NCBI GenBank assembly: GCA_022605405.1
Contig: JABYQQ010000034.1
Location: forward strand, 186,001-250,000
Length of the DNA stretch: 64,000 nt
DNA from: Earliella scabrosa
Taxonomy: Eukaryota > Basidiomycota > Agaricomycetes > Polyporales > Polyporaceae
Direction of reading: 5' to 3'
The notes under the pieces were generated by a model, which saw only the letters and a list, made by a program, of their open reading frames with translations, did no database searches and was not told the DNA's origin. Positions within the stretch are counted from its first letter, which is position 1, and every line of letters starts with the position of its first letter. Shown here piece by piece: positions 11,425 to 23,894 of this stretch. The translations under genes and the position numbers were made by a program.

Positions 11425-14400
11425 TGTGGAGCACCGATGCGCTGAGCCGCGCCGGGGGCCGCGATAAATAGAGGTGAAGGGGGAAGGAGAGAAACAAGAG
11501 AGAAGAATGAAGAGAGGAGGGAAGGGACATCAGTCGCGCCGAGCAAGCTTGTCGAAGCGAGCGCAGTGATTAGCGTGAGGGACCGATCATCACGATTGAA
11601 TCTGGAAAGAGGTTACCGTTGCCTAGGTATGCAGTCTGTACGTTTTCAGCACACCTGTACTTACAGTCCGTCAGAAATATTGATGTACGGGGGTACACTC
11701 ACAGTAAGTATACTTACCCAGAGTGCTCATGTGAAAGTTCCCTCTTCCACCGTCCTGCTGTACGCCACTGCGAGGGACTTTGGCGAGATCCCATACTCAC
11801 CGGCCGAGATCGGAGACTTCGTCCATGATGATTCAGATCATGATTAATTTCTGAGACTGCGTCCCGCATTCGGAGCACTTCAGAGGTTCCAGCGTACACG
11901 AGTAACTTTGCACCATGAATGTAGGAGTGGAACTCTCTCTGACTAACTCGCGACAAGTTATCGCGAACGTTGGCTGCCACCATCAGAAAGTGTCCACGCA
12001 CCTGCGCCCCCGGATGAAAGATTCTCCACAGGAGCTCATTGTGTCGACAGACGGCCATTCCTCTCAGTAATAAACATGAATCGAGAAAGCGTGGTACGTT
12101 GTTGCCATAGGGATCGGCTGCGTCTGTGTTGCAAGGGTTGGAGCAAGCATAAGTCAAAGTCAAACGAGTTAGTCGTCGAGTGGAACGGGCGTCAACAGCC
12201 GTTACCTACTACCTGCCTTCGGCATCTGCCGTCATATTGGGATCTTGGGATCTTGGCACCCAGTGTTGAAGTTGTAGACACTGATAATACTGTCCCAACG
12301 ACTTGGATGCTACATTACTGTACTCAGCTTGGAAGCTCTGCTAAACAGAGGTTGGTGCTGTCTCCAGTCCAAGCATTCCGGACAGTGCGGTGCTCATGTC
12401 GGCGTCGGCGCAGCGCGCCCAAGAGGTAAGTACGTACGAACGAATAGATGAAAATCCCCGTTGCATGTTCACAAGGAGCGTCACATGAGGACTTCCGTAT
12501 CCTCCCATGGAGAGATATGGGCGCCGCGCAGGAGTGCTGTGCGCCCGCGCAAACGCGCCCAGAAACCTCGCTCCGAATGTTGTATACAAGGATCGCGATA
12601 CAGGGTCGTTCAGAATGTGCGCTGGGCATACCTGCTTCATGTTCCAAAAATATGCGGCGTTGTTCTTCATGTGTTCATGAGAGCAAGTAGAACCTAGAAA
12701 GTACGAGTACCGTGGAAGCACTCAGCCGCGGGAGTGTCTGAACGACGCGCCATATCGAGGGGCCGACTGTCGGTGAAACGTGACCATGCTGAGCGTGTTC
12801 TAGGGGTGTCCGTGTGGTTGTAAGTTTCCTTTCAAACTTAGGGAATACAGATAGACATATCAAGGACCTACAGCAGCAGAGCCTGATACATAGCCCCAGT
12901 CGAAAGGCCTGGAATGCCGCTCAGATCCTGTGACTCGGCTCTTGGGAACGCGGCACAAGTCGGGCGTGGTGGTATCTGCGGGATTCTTCTCGAGATTTGT
13001 CAGAGAGCTCAAGAGTACGTCACGTACCCGAAGATTACCGAGTTTGGGTTATCCTCAGGCTGGTCGAAAGCTGCCTCTTACACTGCAGACCGCAGTTGCA
13101 TACGGAGCTTGTATGAATGACTGAGGACGTGGCTGAGTAGTAGTGACTAGAACGGTGCGGGAGATAGCTTTGAAGAGGCCCCTTGAAGACGGCACTTACC
13201 CTCTGAGCGGAACAATGGAACACGACAGGACCGAGCTTCCTTGCCACTCACCACAATAAACGCTATTCCCGGTGCTTGAGGATGCGATCGGAGCGCGCGA
13301 TGGACCGCAAGGAAGCCGTATCAAATGTGTTGAAGGATTGCATGATGATGCGGTGCGCGTCTTCCTATTCAAGTTCCGTTGGACGCATTTTCTCTCTGAG
13401 GTCGGTGCTGCAGCGCAGGGTTCCCGGAACTCAAGCTCTGTGGTTTTGTGGTCGACAGGTCCGCACAGTCATCAGCACTGCGCAGCGTTAGGCTGGCCAT
13501 TGGAACGCGCACACCTGAAGTGACTCCAGCGGCCAACCAAGGCCCGACCTGTTCTGTTCAACACGTCACAGTACTGGTATTGCAGTCGTCATAGTCCCGC
13601 ACATCCTCCGCGGTGACTCCGGTTTGGGGAACACGCTATGAATGGCGTGGAGCCTATGTGGTCCAGTGGCAGTTGACCGGTCACCGAGTCCGAGTCGAAG
13701 CTACCGGCTGTATGGACCCGCCATTATCGGACGAACTAGGCTGCGGCATATCCTATGCGGCAGGCTCCGAGCCCGCATTGTATCGGAAACTTCTGATTGC
13801 GAGCATCAATGTTACGCTGGCAATGCATCGGACGCAGACGGCGCTCGATTGGGGAAGGTGCCACTGGGAGGCGACTGCACCCGAGCGATCCTGGACTCTG
13901 TATCTGCTTTGTCTTATGAGGAGTACATCCTGATGCGTTAGGAAGGAAGAGGATACCTTGTGCCACTGGCCTGTTCAAAAGCTACGTGGGCTGTGCGCAG
14001 CCAGTCAGCTCCGAGTCGGCAGAGGGCCACGTCAGGCTTCGCGAAAACATACGAGAAGCGCGGCAGGTTACAAAACCTGCCCGGATGAGGTGCATTGGGT
14101 CCAGAAATGCGCTCCTAACAGAGAGTAAGCGCATATGGAGTCAGTGGGAGTGAGCGAACGAATATGGCACCTTTCTGTGGTCTACCTCGAGCGCGGGCCC
14201 CGGAAATAATGGTCTTCACGAATCTGTAACTTGGCAGACTTGTACAGCCTGAGCCATGGAAGCACCTAGAACGTCTGTACTGCCGACGGGGCGTTCCTAC
14301 CGCCGCCTCTGCCCCTCTGTACGGTAACGAATGCACCCGAGAGGTTAATACATCTACAAGGATACCCCGAGTCAGTAGGGGCGTCAGTACGGTTGACGAG

Positions 14401-15553
14401 GAGCAAAAGTGTGCATACAATGCAGGTTGACAGCAACAACAACATGTCACCCTAGCTCGCCGCAAGTCTTATCGAGAGTGTGCGACGTTGACGTGGGTTG
14501 ACAAGCCTGAGCAGTACTTGTTCACTGGTTGGCGCTAGTCAGGGTCGAGAGACAGGTCGAACGGTGCAGAACTGCGGGAGGTACTGAGTGCTCCGCCGGC
14601 CATGAAGTAACGAAGTATCGGGCGCGAATCTTAGTCTAAGGACTTGGTGGGCACTGGAAACTTCGCAGGATACATATTAATGGTGCGCGGGGTTGAGAGG
14701 CAAGGAAGAGGCTGTGATTCTGCTGATGTCGCACGGCCACCGACTGGAATGAGCGTGGGAGAACTGACGGTGGCACTCTCAGGCCAGCGCGCAGGCACAA
14801 GCGACTTCTTGAAGTTCTTGTTCCCCGGCCGTGTTGACGACCGCAGTGCGACCGACCGGCGCACGATAGTGCGGGCTACCATTGCCAGTGTCAACACATC
14901 CATCACCCCCAATTTCCATTATCGGAGTCGCAAATTGACTCTCGAGCGCTGTGGTGGAAGTACATAATGCCTGACCCCGCGACAACGGTAGGCAATCTGT
15001 TCGTTCCCATCGTCTCCTCCATTCACCTCTTCCTCTTCTCGGCAGGACTAGAACCCTTGCATCCCTCTGATACCTTCTCGCTCTGGTCAAGCGTCGGGTT
15101 ATTCCGCCTCGGGCAAATTTTCAACTGCGTACATACATTGATCGAGGTGAGCGGTGCTGATCTTTATCCGCACTAGATGATTGGTGCATGGCCCCCATTG
15201 CAGAGCTTGCAGTCGACAGCTTGTGCTGTCGCTCAGCGCTCAGCACTGGACGTGGTCGATGGCCGATCTCTTCGAATCGCACAAATTTCACTGATGGGAT
15301 GTCATCATGCTACAGGCCCGCTGAGTCACGAAGATACCATAGGCGCAACACTACTTAAACAGTCAACATCCCGCCCGGACCTGTGCACTCTCTTGTCAAG
15401 CGTCCCCTCTCCCTGCATCGCATAGGCCTCCCTCTGTCGGCGACTCGAAAGTACCTAAGGCTCCCTTGACGGCACGAACAGGTCCACTTCTGAAGCGGTA
15501 CCGACGACTCTATCCTGTTGTGGCTATAACCCTATTTCCCCAACCACCTCTGG
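11425..15553. other. 4.1 kb without a recognised gene
   Basis: The longest gene-poor stretch outside repeats. Overlapping open frames occur on both strands (for example 12341-12721 minus, 13613-13933 plus, 14631-14912 minus), but none shows a domain, a consistent exon chain or similarity to neighbours. It could hold lineage-specific genes, non-coding RNA or decayed repeats; I cannot tell these apart by eye. Confidence 0.4.
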
Positions 15554-15563
15554 TATATAAAAG
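15554..15563 (+). promoter_or_regulatory. TATA box of the DUF6699-type gene
   Basis: TATATAAAAG lies 66 bp before the ATG at 15620. A start site 25-35 bp downstream of this box would fall after the upstream in-frame ATG at 15578, which supports 15620 (context CAACCATGG) as the translation start. Confidence 0.55.
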
Positions 15564-15619
15564 CAGCACCTCTCTCTGTGCACCCTCTACTCTCATATCC
15601 CCCGTCGCAACTTGCAACC

Positions 15620-16615
15620 ATGGCTGCATACGGATACCCCCAGTTCTACTACCCTACGCCCTACATGGTGCCGTTCTACAACCAGCCTTACGTGTCGCCA
15701 TTTGTTCCTCCGATCAATCTACCTCCCTCCCCGAACATGGCTCCGCGACAGCCTGAGCGTAGGGTGCGCTTCGATGATGACGAGCCATTTCACCGCGCTC
15801 GACGCCCCTCATGGCATGGAGGACTCGCTCCACCTCCAAACCCGGTACCGTTCCCTTCTCCTCCCATCTTCGTCACGCCCCTTCCTCCCGTCATGCCCCT
15901 CCCTGGGCAAGCTCCGGCGCCCGCGTTCACGCACCAGCGACGACGCTCGGACACCTGTCTCCCTCAGCCCGCCTGGGTGACATTCCCGACGATGGTACAG
16001 CCTGTTGCGTTCCAGCCGCCCACCCCAGTTCCCCAGATTCACCCTCTGCTGAACGGCGAGAGCGCGGCGGGGCCGAAGATCCTCTTCGACCTCTCCTTCC
16101 ACACCTTCAACCCGCAGCGGATCACGTCGTTCAGCCAGACGACGGGTACGCCGCTCACGCTCGAGGAGCTCCTCGAGCCAGCGACGCACCCGCCGGTGCG
16201 GCACATGAAGATCACCTGCGCCGCGCTCGGAGACTGGCCCATTGTGCTCGAGCCGCACACGACCGCGCGGGACCGCGAACGGGAGCACTCGTCACCCTTC
16301 CTCTCCGTCTCCGCGCGCCAGTCCGAGGAGGCGCCGATCACGGTTTACGACGTGCTCATGGCCATCTACCGGACGGTGCAGCGACGGATCAGCCAAACCG
16401 ACTGGGCGAAGCTCACGCGGCGGCAGACGAACGAGGTGTCGGCCGCGTACACGCGCCGGTGCCGCACGTACCCGTCCGCGCAGGCGTTCGAGGAGGCGCA
16501 GGGCGTGCGGAGGGTCGACTACCTGCTCGAAAAGTACATGTTCCGCGGGATCATGCGCGAGAACGCTGCGGACGGGTTCTCGAAGATGAAGCTCCTTACG
16601 GGCCCCGCGCGGTAG
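15620..16615 (+). CDS. DUF6699-type protein with proline-rich N-terminus
   Basis: Single exon of about 331 codons. The N-terminal half is rich in Pro, Tyr and Phe (YGYPQFYYPTPYMVPFYNQP) and probably disordered. From about residue 150 a folded domain begins at ILFDLSFHTFNP, continues with PLTLEELLEPATHPPVRHM and WPIVLEP, then ITVYDVLMAIYRTVQRRIS and a basic helix, ending VDYLLEKYMFRGIM. This matches my memory of the DUF6699 family, widespread in mushroom-forming fungi and of unknown function. Codon use is strongly GC-biased in the second half. No membrane segment or signal peptide is seen. Confidence 0.75.
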   Translation: MAAYGYPQFYYPTPYMVPFYNQPYVSPFVPPINLPPSPNMAPRQPERRVRFDDDEPFHRARRPSWHGGLAPPPNPVPFPSPPIFVTPLPPVMPLPGQAPAPAFTHQRRRSDTCLPQPAWVTFPTMVQPVAFQPPTPVPQIHPLLNGESAAGPKILFDLSFHTFNPQRITSFSQTTGTPLTLEELLEPATHPPVRHMKITCAALGDWPIVLEPHTTARDREREHSSPFLSVSARQSEEAPITVYDVLMAIYRTVQRRISQTDWAKLTRRQTNEVSAAYTRRCRTYPSAQAFEEAQGVRRVDYLLEKYMFRGIMRENAADGFSKMKLLTGPAR

Positions 16616-17375
16616 GCCCCTCGCGCGCGCCCGCAGCGTAACGGCGCGCATCTGTGGCTGCGGTAGAGTGATCTCGGCGCGCTCGCTCGCACTTCAAGTC
16701 TCATGGTTCGCTCGATGCTGTCGTGCTGAGATGCTGGGGCGCTGGAGGCTGATAACTGGACGCTGGAGGCTGTTTCGGGACTTGACTGGACTTGGGCTGG
16801 GCTGCGCACGACCTTGTGGTCGTAATGACTCGATACTCTGATGTGGTTCGGGACTGTTCGTCTGAGCAGACTACTTTGGCGTCCGCTGCGCTGCTCCTAG
16901 CTTACATGCATGTCGTGTCCGCTTGCTTGTACTTGGGCTTTCTGCTGTACTTTCTGCGTACGGAACGCTGATTGTCTTTACGATCGTTTACTTATTGTAT
17001 ACTTAATTCGGATGTACCTCCGCACACTCCTGCCTATTAGTATCTGTGCCTACTACGCACTGCCATGAATGATACGAATATCCCTGTGTACTTCCCTCCA
17101 TATACGACTGTCCACGGCGACTGAAAGATTGTCGACTTGGAAGCGCCCATTATGTGAGCGCCCGGCTGGACGGAGCTCCGTCCGGGCCGGTCACCGGTCG
17201 ACGTACTTGCGTACTCGTGCGTGAACTGGACTTTGGAGTCGCAAGTTTTGGCCGAGCCTGTCACGGTTTGCTCTCTCACACACCCGTCATGACCCCTGCC
17301 TCGCGTCTTGTCTTCATCTTAAACGCACCCTTCAAGCCCAGGTTCATTCCGAGACACCCTCATTTTCGATACCGC
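16616..17375. other. spacer between DUF6699-type gene and SSADH
   Basis: Likely 3' UTR of the upstream gene and promoter of the dehydrogenase. Short repeats of GGACGCTGGAGGCTG type occur near 16740-16770. No gene recognised. Confidence 0.45.
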
Positions 17376-19765
17376 ATGGCGAGCACCTCAGCTGTGAGTA
17401 TTTTACCCCCGGGACGCAGAACAACGTGCTCAAATGTGTGCAGTTTGGTCTGAAGGACCCGTTATTGGTCCGTGCACAAGGCTTCATTGATGGGAAGTGG
17501 GTCGACGCGAAGGAGGGCGGGGTAATCAAGGTCACCAGTGAGTATCGTACCCTTACAACGCGTAGTCTGGAGCATAGAGGCCGACCAACCGGTCGTCATG
17601 ATAGACCCTGCGACCGAGGAGGAACTGGGGACTGTACCAGAGATGGGGCTCGAGGAGACCAAGCAGGCGATCGAGGCAGCGTCGAAGGCGTTCAAGACTT
17701 GGAGTAAAACCTCCGCAAAGGTATTTCGATGAATCATCTTGAGCCCGACGTGCTCGCCGACCCCATAATTCCGTGCGTAGCAACGACACGACATCCTCAT
17801 GAAGATGTATGCGCTCATGAAGGAGCATTCGGACGACCTCGCGCATCTTATCGTGAGTTATACCTGGGTGGACCATAGTCACGGGTTATGAACGCGTCCT
17901 CCAGACACTGGAGAATGGAAAACCCCTTGCGGAAGCGCAGGTGAGCTCTTTCTGCTAGTGATAGACGTGCGGAACCCAAGTACCGACCACCATTACCTTC
18001 ACATCATAGGGAGAAAACTCGTACAGCGCATCGTTCATTGAGGTGAGCAGCGTCATGTTGCTGTCGTGAGAGCTATGTTGAACACAGTTGGATGCAGTGG
18101 TTCGGTGAGACAGTCTTGCTACTTATCTGAACATGGCTACTAACATGGGGTTGGGTTCTACCAACAGCTGAAGAGGCTGTCCGGACATATGGAGGTGAAC
18201 ATCGTCGCTGCTCTGCCAGGACCGCCAGCATCTCATGTAGCTGTTCACAGAGGTCATTCCTTCTGCGGTGACGAACATCCGGAATGTTGTCATTAAGCAG
18301 CCAGTAGGTATGTTTGGGATTCCCCATAGCCTGCCCGCTCATGGTGCTCACTCTACTCTTCTTTGACAGGTGTTGTGTACGTCTCATCCTTGGTCTCGCT
18401 CATTGCAGAGCACTGACGTCACAGCCTAGGTCGATTCTGACACCATGGAACTTCCCGTCTGCGATGATTACTCGGAAACTCGGCGCGGCGCTTGCAGCCG
18501 GATGCACAGCGGTCATCAAGCCACCACCAGAGACGCCATTCTCTGCGCTCGCGCTTGTGGAGGTAGGCGTATTGGTATTCTTCTCATGACACGCCGCTCA
18601 TTCACATATTGTTTCACATAGCTGGCCAATCGCGCTGGAGTACCGCCGGGTGTCATCAACGTTGTGACGACCCAAGCGAACGTGGCGGAAGTCGGACGGG
18701 AGATGTGCGAGAACACCGCAGTGAAAAAGGTGTCGTTCACTGGGAGTACACCGGTTGCGAAGATGCTCTACGGCCTTGCTGCGAGCACGCTGAAAAAGTG
18801 CGTCTCGTTCTCGCTGTGGTCTCGCCCGTGTATTGACCTGATTTGTTCAGGGTATCCATCGAAGCAGGAGGGAACGCGCCGTTCATTGTCTTCGACGATG
18901 CTGACATCGATGCCGCTGTAGCGGGTACGTGTACATCCTTGTAGCCAGATGGATCCATCTGCTGACCACACTCCACCCAGGCGCCCTTGCGTGCAAGTTC
19001 CGCGGAACAGGGCAGACATGTGTCTGCGCCAACCGGATATACGTGCAGTCCTCTATCTATGCGGAGTTCGCCTCTCGCCTTGCAGAGAAGGTGGCCGCGT
19101 TCAAGGTCGGGAACGGCCTGGACAAGGATACGTGCGTCCGCTCTCTATTCGGGCCACCCTTCTCCCCGTATTCACTCACCGCCTCATTCGCAGGACCCAC
19201 GGCCCCCTCATCCACGAACGCGCAGTCCAGAAGGTCGAACGACACGTCGAGGACGCGCTCTCGCAAGGCGCACAGCTCCTGCTCGGAGGCAAGCGTATAT
19301 CCGGTGCAGGGTCGTTCTTCGCCCCGACGGTGCTCTCGGACGTGCCCGCGACGGCGCTCGTGAACAAGGAGGAGACGTTCGGGCCGCTCGCGGCGCTGAC
19401 GCGCTTCGAGACCGAGGAGGAGGTCATCAAGCTCGCGAACGACACGCCCGTCGGCCTTGCGGGCTACTTCTTCTCGCGCGACGTGGGGCGGGTGTGGCGC
19501 GTTGCGGAGGCGCTCGAGGTGGGCATGGTGGGCACGAACACGGGTCTGATCAGCCAGGCGGTCATTCCGTTCGGAGGAGTCAAGGAGAGTGGGCTGGGTG
19601 AGTGTTTGTTTGGTGGCTACGATCCTCATTCTTGTGGTGCCTTGCACGGATGCTGCGTGCGGTGGCTGTGAGTCTGCGCTGACGGTTCCTTGCACAGGTC
19701 GCGAGGGCGGACACGGTATCGAGGAGTACATGAACGTCAAGCTGATCGCGTTCGGCGGGCTGTGA
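17376..19765 (+). CDS. UGA2: succinate-semialdehyde dehydrogenase (ALDH superfamily)
   Basis: Oxidises succinate semialdehyde to succinate with NAD(P)+, the last step of the GABA shunt. The start is ATG 17376; a six-codon first exon (MASTSA) is followed by roughly twelve short introns, some exons encoding only 3-12 residues. Seen in order: [74 protein letters not shown] (cofactor loop); [18 protein letters not shown] with the general-base glutamate; [13 protein letters not shown] with the catalytic cysteine; [29 protein letters not shown] and a C-terminal [15 protein letters not shown]. The last two blocks are typical of SSADH rather than other ALDHs. Length is about 500 residues, as expected. 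No clear mitochondrial leader. Individual splice sites are approximate. Confidence 0.85.
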
Positions 19766-20401
19766 ATATGGAGCGACGCACAACCGTCCCTTGCTTGATC
19801 TGACTACTTGCTTTGTAAAAGTATCGCGTTCCGAGCACTATGTAGCATTACTAACCAACAGGCAACATGCACGCATCCATCGACACCGAGTCTATCTCTC
19901 TCCGCAGGTCATCAACGTCAACGTTTCAACGTCCAACGACCATCTTCCTTTGCATGTTCTATTTGTCTCACTGACCATCAATTTCAGCAGATTTGGGCGC
20001 TCGTTCTGCGCAGAACATGCTAGCCGTTCAATTAGCTCGCGCTTGAAGGCGCCTAGTCGGACCTCGCCTCCCCCATCGCGCTGCCCGTCGCAGAGACGGA
20101 GCGTGAAGCGCGCACAGGCGCGCACAGCATCAAATGCAATGAGGCGAGGGCGCAGGGATCGACGCGCGCGGTGCGTTATTCTCCGGGATCAGCGGGCGGA
20201 TGACACAGCATCGCCAGTCGATTAGGCTGATCAGGCTGCTAGCACCTATACAAAACCCAGGAGGAGAGCGTCGGGAGCGATCCCGATTTTCTGCTCTGCC
20301 GCCTGCAAGCTATCAGTGTTAAGGTCGCCGTCCAGAGAAGCTCAAGCTTGACCGCTTCGTGTCTCCTGCCTCACGGTCGCCTGCGCGTTCCGGACAAAGC
20401 C
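19766..20401. other. spacer, nothing recognised
   Basis: Intergenic between SSADH and paralogue I-5. Open frames such as 19791-20225 are low-complexity and arginine-rich without a known domain. Confidence 0.45.
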
Positions 20402-21616
20402 ATGGCGTTGCAGCTGGAAGGCTTCGAAGTCGTGGACGATCTCGACCCGCGTATACGGTACTCGACCGGATGGGAGGTCCACACCGAAGGTGTAGAGCTG
20501 AATGGCACCAAGCATGGCGCAACGCGGGCAGGCATGACCGCGACGTTCAACTTCACCGGTACGTCAAATCGATCGCGATCCCAACCACACACATTCATTC
20601 ATTGATACTTGCCACGCGACTCTCGTCTCCCACCGATGCAGGCACAGTCGTTATGGTTCTGGGCCCCGTGGGGTCGTGGGACGTGCACGGCGTGCCCTCG
20701 ACGTCGTACGCGATCGACGGCAAGGTCTTGTCGAACTACACCGCGCCGACCGTCGAGAGCGGGACCTTCGAATCGGACGTGCTGTACTTCACCTCGCCGA
20801 CGCTCGACCAGGGCAAACACACGCTCACGATCACCAACCTGAATGGCACGGCACCAAACGTGTTCTGGCTCGACTACATCCTCTATGCGCCCACCCCCCT
20901 AGACGAGCCGGCTGCCTCTATCGCCTCGGATAACGCTGCGCCGACGTCAAAGTCGTCGTCATCGTCATCACCTTCATCCACATCGACCGAGGTTCCTGTG
21001 TCAATAACTACGACTGAGTCCCGCACCAACGTGGGTGCGATCGCTGGTGGTGCCGCCGCCGGTGGCGTGGTCTTACTGGCCATGCTCGGACTTCTCGCGT
21101 TGTGGCTGCTGAGGAGAAGGCGACGTCGCCACCAGACCGACTCGCACGGGATCATAGATGGTACGTCCTCCCCCCTCCCTACTCTTACGCTGCATGCGCA
21201 TCGCTCATCCCACTGTCTCCTCCTCACCAGAGATTCAACCGTTCACGAACACGTCACGACACGCCTCCATGCGCGAAGCTCCCCTGCTCTCACCTACGAC
21301 TGGACCCAAGTCCGCCATCACGGTGCTGTCTCCCCCCGGTTCCGCGGGCATCCGCAACAGCACCTTCTTTGAGCCCGACCCCGAGTCGGGCGGGCCCTCG
21401 AGGGCGTCACCTTCCCCGTCCCTGTCGCCTGTACCTCCGCCTGCATCTGCGCCCACACCCACACTCTCGCCGTCGCCGTCACCAGCGCCGAGAGCGGACA
21501 CGACGCCAGTACAGCGCCCGGCCCCGACGCGGACCAAGGGCCCCGCATTGCGCGTCGACGTGCCGCCAGCGGTGCCGTCGGTGGAGTCGCCGCTGCCGCC
21601 GCCGTACACGCAGTGA
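20402..21616 (+). CDS. type I membrane-protein paralogue (I-5), PPPY end without VDSGLRLY
   Basis: Three exons can be drawn: 20402-20558, 20642-21160 and 21232-21616. Exon 1 is MALQLEGFEVVDDLDPRIRY to FNFTG; the phase-1 intron 1 lies at the same place as in other type I genes. Exon 2 holds GTVVMVLGPVGSWD, SNYTAPT, NGTAPNVFWLDYILY, a Ser stalk, NVGAIAGGAAAGGVVLLAML and an RRRRRR cluster. Exon 3 is a Pro/Ser tail ending SVESPLPPPYTQ. The PPxY motif is kept but the VDSGLRLY and W-x-A-P boxes are absent. It stands alone on the plus strand between metabolic genes. Confidence 0.85.
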
Positions 21617-22116
21617 TTGGTGCGACCTTCTTTATGTGTCTATAAACTCTACAGTACTCGCGGAAGATCGCGTACCATTATTTGCCTTCGAGCATGCTTC
21701 ATAGCTTGGTAGCTAAGTCGTGTATTCTACTTTGTTTCTAATCGGGAGGATCGTGGTTCGGCGTGTAGGGGAACAAGGGAGATTCTGATTATCGCTACAG
21801 TTACTGGAGGCTTGCTTATGTTTCTGATGTCTCTTTAGTTCAAGCTTAAGACTAGATTGGACTGGAATGTCCTGTATCAATACATTCTTCACTACAGGGC
21901 AACGTAGACGCTCAGTATGAGACCCGATAAGGTTTGTTTCCACGCTCTCTCTATCGCTCTCCGTGTTGTCGTGATGTCTTCTGAGTCTCGGATACGTACC
22001 ACTGAACTACCTAAGCACAGACACAGTGACCTATAGGGGCCCTGAGCGAAGCTAACGTTGACGGCTTGGTACTGACGTCAGAACGTACCGACTTCATCAA
22101 ATTCAAGAAAAGCACA
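21617..22116. other. spacer, nothing recognised
   Basis: Between I-5 and the arrestin gene; presumed promoter of the latter. No repeat or motif stands out. Confidence 0.4.
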
Positions 22117-23667
22117 ATGCTTTCCAGGCTGCGATCCAGCTCCGCGGTAACCGTTTACATCCCACCAGCAGTGTACTCCGCGGGATCCACGATTGCAGGG
22201 GAGGTCGAGGTCGACTTTCGTCAGCTTCAGGAGGAGAAGATTGAAGAGGTCCACGTCCGTATCCGCGGGTCAGCCAAGACGTTCGTACCTTGCCTTTATC
22301 AAAGTAAACCTCATTCACGTTCTTCATGATACTGACATTAAATACTCTGAAAATACAGATGGGTCCACCGCGACCGAAGCAACTACGTCGAGGAGATCAA
22401 GCTCGTCTGCGACGAGCTCCAGCTCTGGCAGCGCGGCGGGACGCTCTATCCGCCCGCAGGCGAGGACGTCCTCCGCCTGCCATTCGCTTTCGCGCTCCCG
22501 AAGCAGCTCCCGCCCTCGTTCGACCTCCGCACAGTCGACAAGACGGCGTGGGTCCGGTACGCGGTCTCGGCCATCGGCGTGCGCAGAGGGTTCCTCGCTC
22601 TCAACAAGAAGCACCACGTCCCGCTCGCGGTCCTCCCGCACGACGCCCTCGGCGCCCGCATCAGGGCCGAGGGCGCAACGCACGCGCTCAGGACGGCCGC
22701 GAAAGAGGAGCGTATCCGCAAGGGCCTCTGGGGGGACTACGGTAGAGCCGAGGTAGAGGTCGGTCGCTTCCCCGCCTGTACATCGGTGTCGGATGCTAAG
22801 CGCTGAACCCGGGGAGTGGAGCAGCTCGCAATACCCAACATCCCTGTCCTCCCGCTCTTCTCCGACATTCCGTACACCATTACCGTCAGGACGACCTCGG
22901 CGCCGATCGCGCGGTCCAAGGCGGAGGCGCACCCTCCAGACAAGCCTTTCTTCCCGCCTGTTCCCGCCTCTGCGCACGACGTCGAATTCACCGTCCAGCG
23001 GGATGTGAGAATCCGCGCGCAGTACATGGTCGGCTCTGCGTCGGAGACGGTCGCACACTTCCTCGGCGGGAAGGCCAAGCAGGGCGGAACGAGCAAGAGC
23101 TATGCGCGTCCGCCCGTCGATGTTGAGGTGCCGCAGAGGGTGTGGCTGTCGCTAGACGCCAATGGGGAGCCGGTCGTGGAGGGCGAAGAGAAAGGAAAGG
23201 AGAAACAGCGCGCGGGCGGGAGTGGCGGCGATGCGGACGCGAAGGGCGTATGGGCGCAGCGCGCGACCTTCCACTCGACCTTCAAGCTTAGCTGTGCGCC
23301 GGCGTTTTCTGTACACAATATTGACTGCGCGGTACGTCGTCGGTCCTCTACCGCGTGTCGTCCTGTGGTGTACGTGGTTGACCCGAGTGCTGGCGATTCA
23401 GTACCAGCTCGTGGTGAAGGTGCCTTTCCCAGGCGTCGGGAACAACGTGAAGCTCGAGGTGCCTGTGACCATCACCTCTGGCATCGACCAGCCCCTTCCG
23501 AGGGATCAGACCGACGGAGAGTCGGATGACCCTCCGCCCATTCTCGACCTACCTCCGTACGTGGCTCTGTACTGCTAACTTCTCGCGGAAATTGACTGAA
23601 TGGAGCTACAAATGGCAGTGCATACTGGGACGCGAACGATAAAGATTGGGGTGACGATGAGAAGTAG
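22117..23667 (+). CDS. arrestin-fold trafficking adaptor with C-terminal PPAY
   Basis: Five exons: 22117-22280, 22360-22758, 22822-23331, 23402-23556, 23619-23667. The N-terminal arrestin lobe shows VTVYIPPAVYSAGSTIAGEV, EEVHVRIRGSAKT and, across the intron, TWVHRDRSNY, then FAFALPKQLPPSF and WVRYAVSAIGV. The second lobe has IPNIPVLPLFSDIPYTITV and VPQRVWLSL, ending YQLVVKVPFPG and KLEVPVTI. Fungal alpha-arrestins (ART family) tether plasma-membrane cargo to Rsp5. The last intron splits the codons of LPPAY, followed by WDANDKDWGDDEK and stop, so the mature protein ends in a PPxY ligand and an acidic tip. The 22759 donor is GTCGGT, not the usual GTRNGT. About 425 residues. Confidence 0.8.
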
Positions 23668-23894
23668 GAGAGCTCGTGCGGATAGATGGATGTTGAGCGT
23701 TGCTGCCGCCCCACGATGACTGCATTCAACGGTTGATGCTGACCTCTTCAGCTCGGCATTTCTCTCGACGTGCTCACGATGGTCAATGGCCGGACTCTAT
23801 GTATCATCCGTCAGTCAGTCACGATCTGGAATATAAGAGCTAGGATGTTTGTTTTTATTCAAGAATGTCTTTGACCGATGGGGATACATGACTA

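Noticed and set aside
15811..16641. Overlapping frames of 276 and 159 codons at the DUF6699-type gene
   Set aside because: They are shadow frames in GC-rich coding DNA, with Arg/Ala-rich low-complexity products.
22324..23058. Long minus-strand frame across the arrestin gene
   Set aside because: It is the GC-rich antisense of arrestin exons 2 and 3, with no domain of its own.
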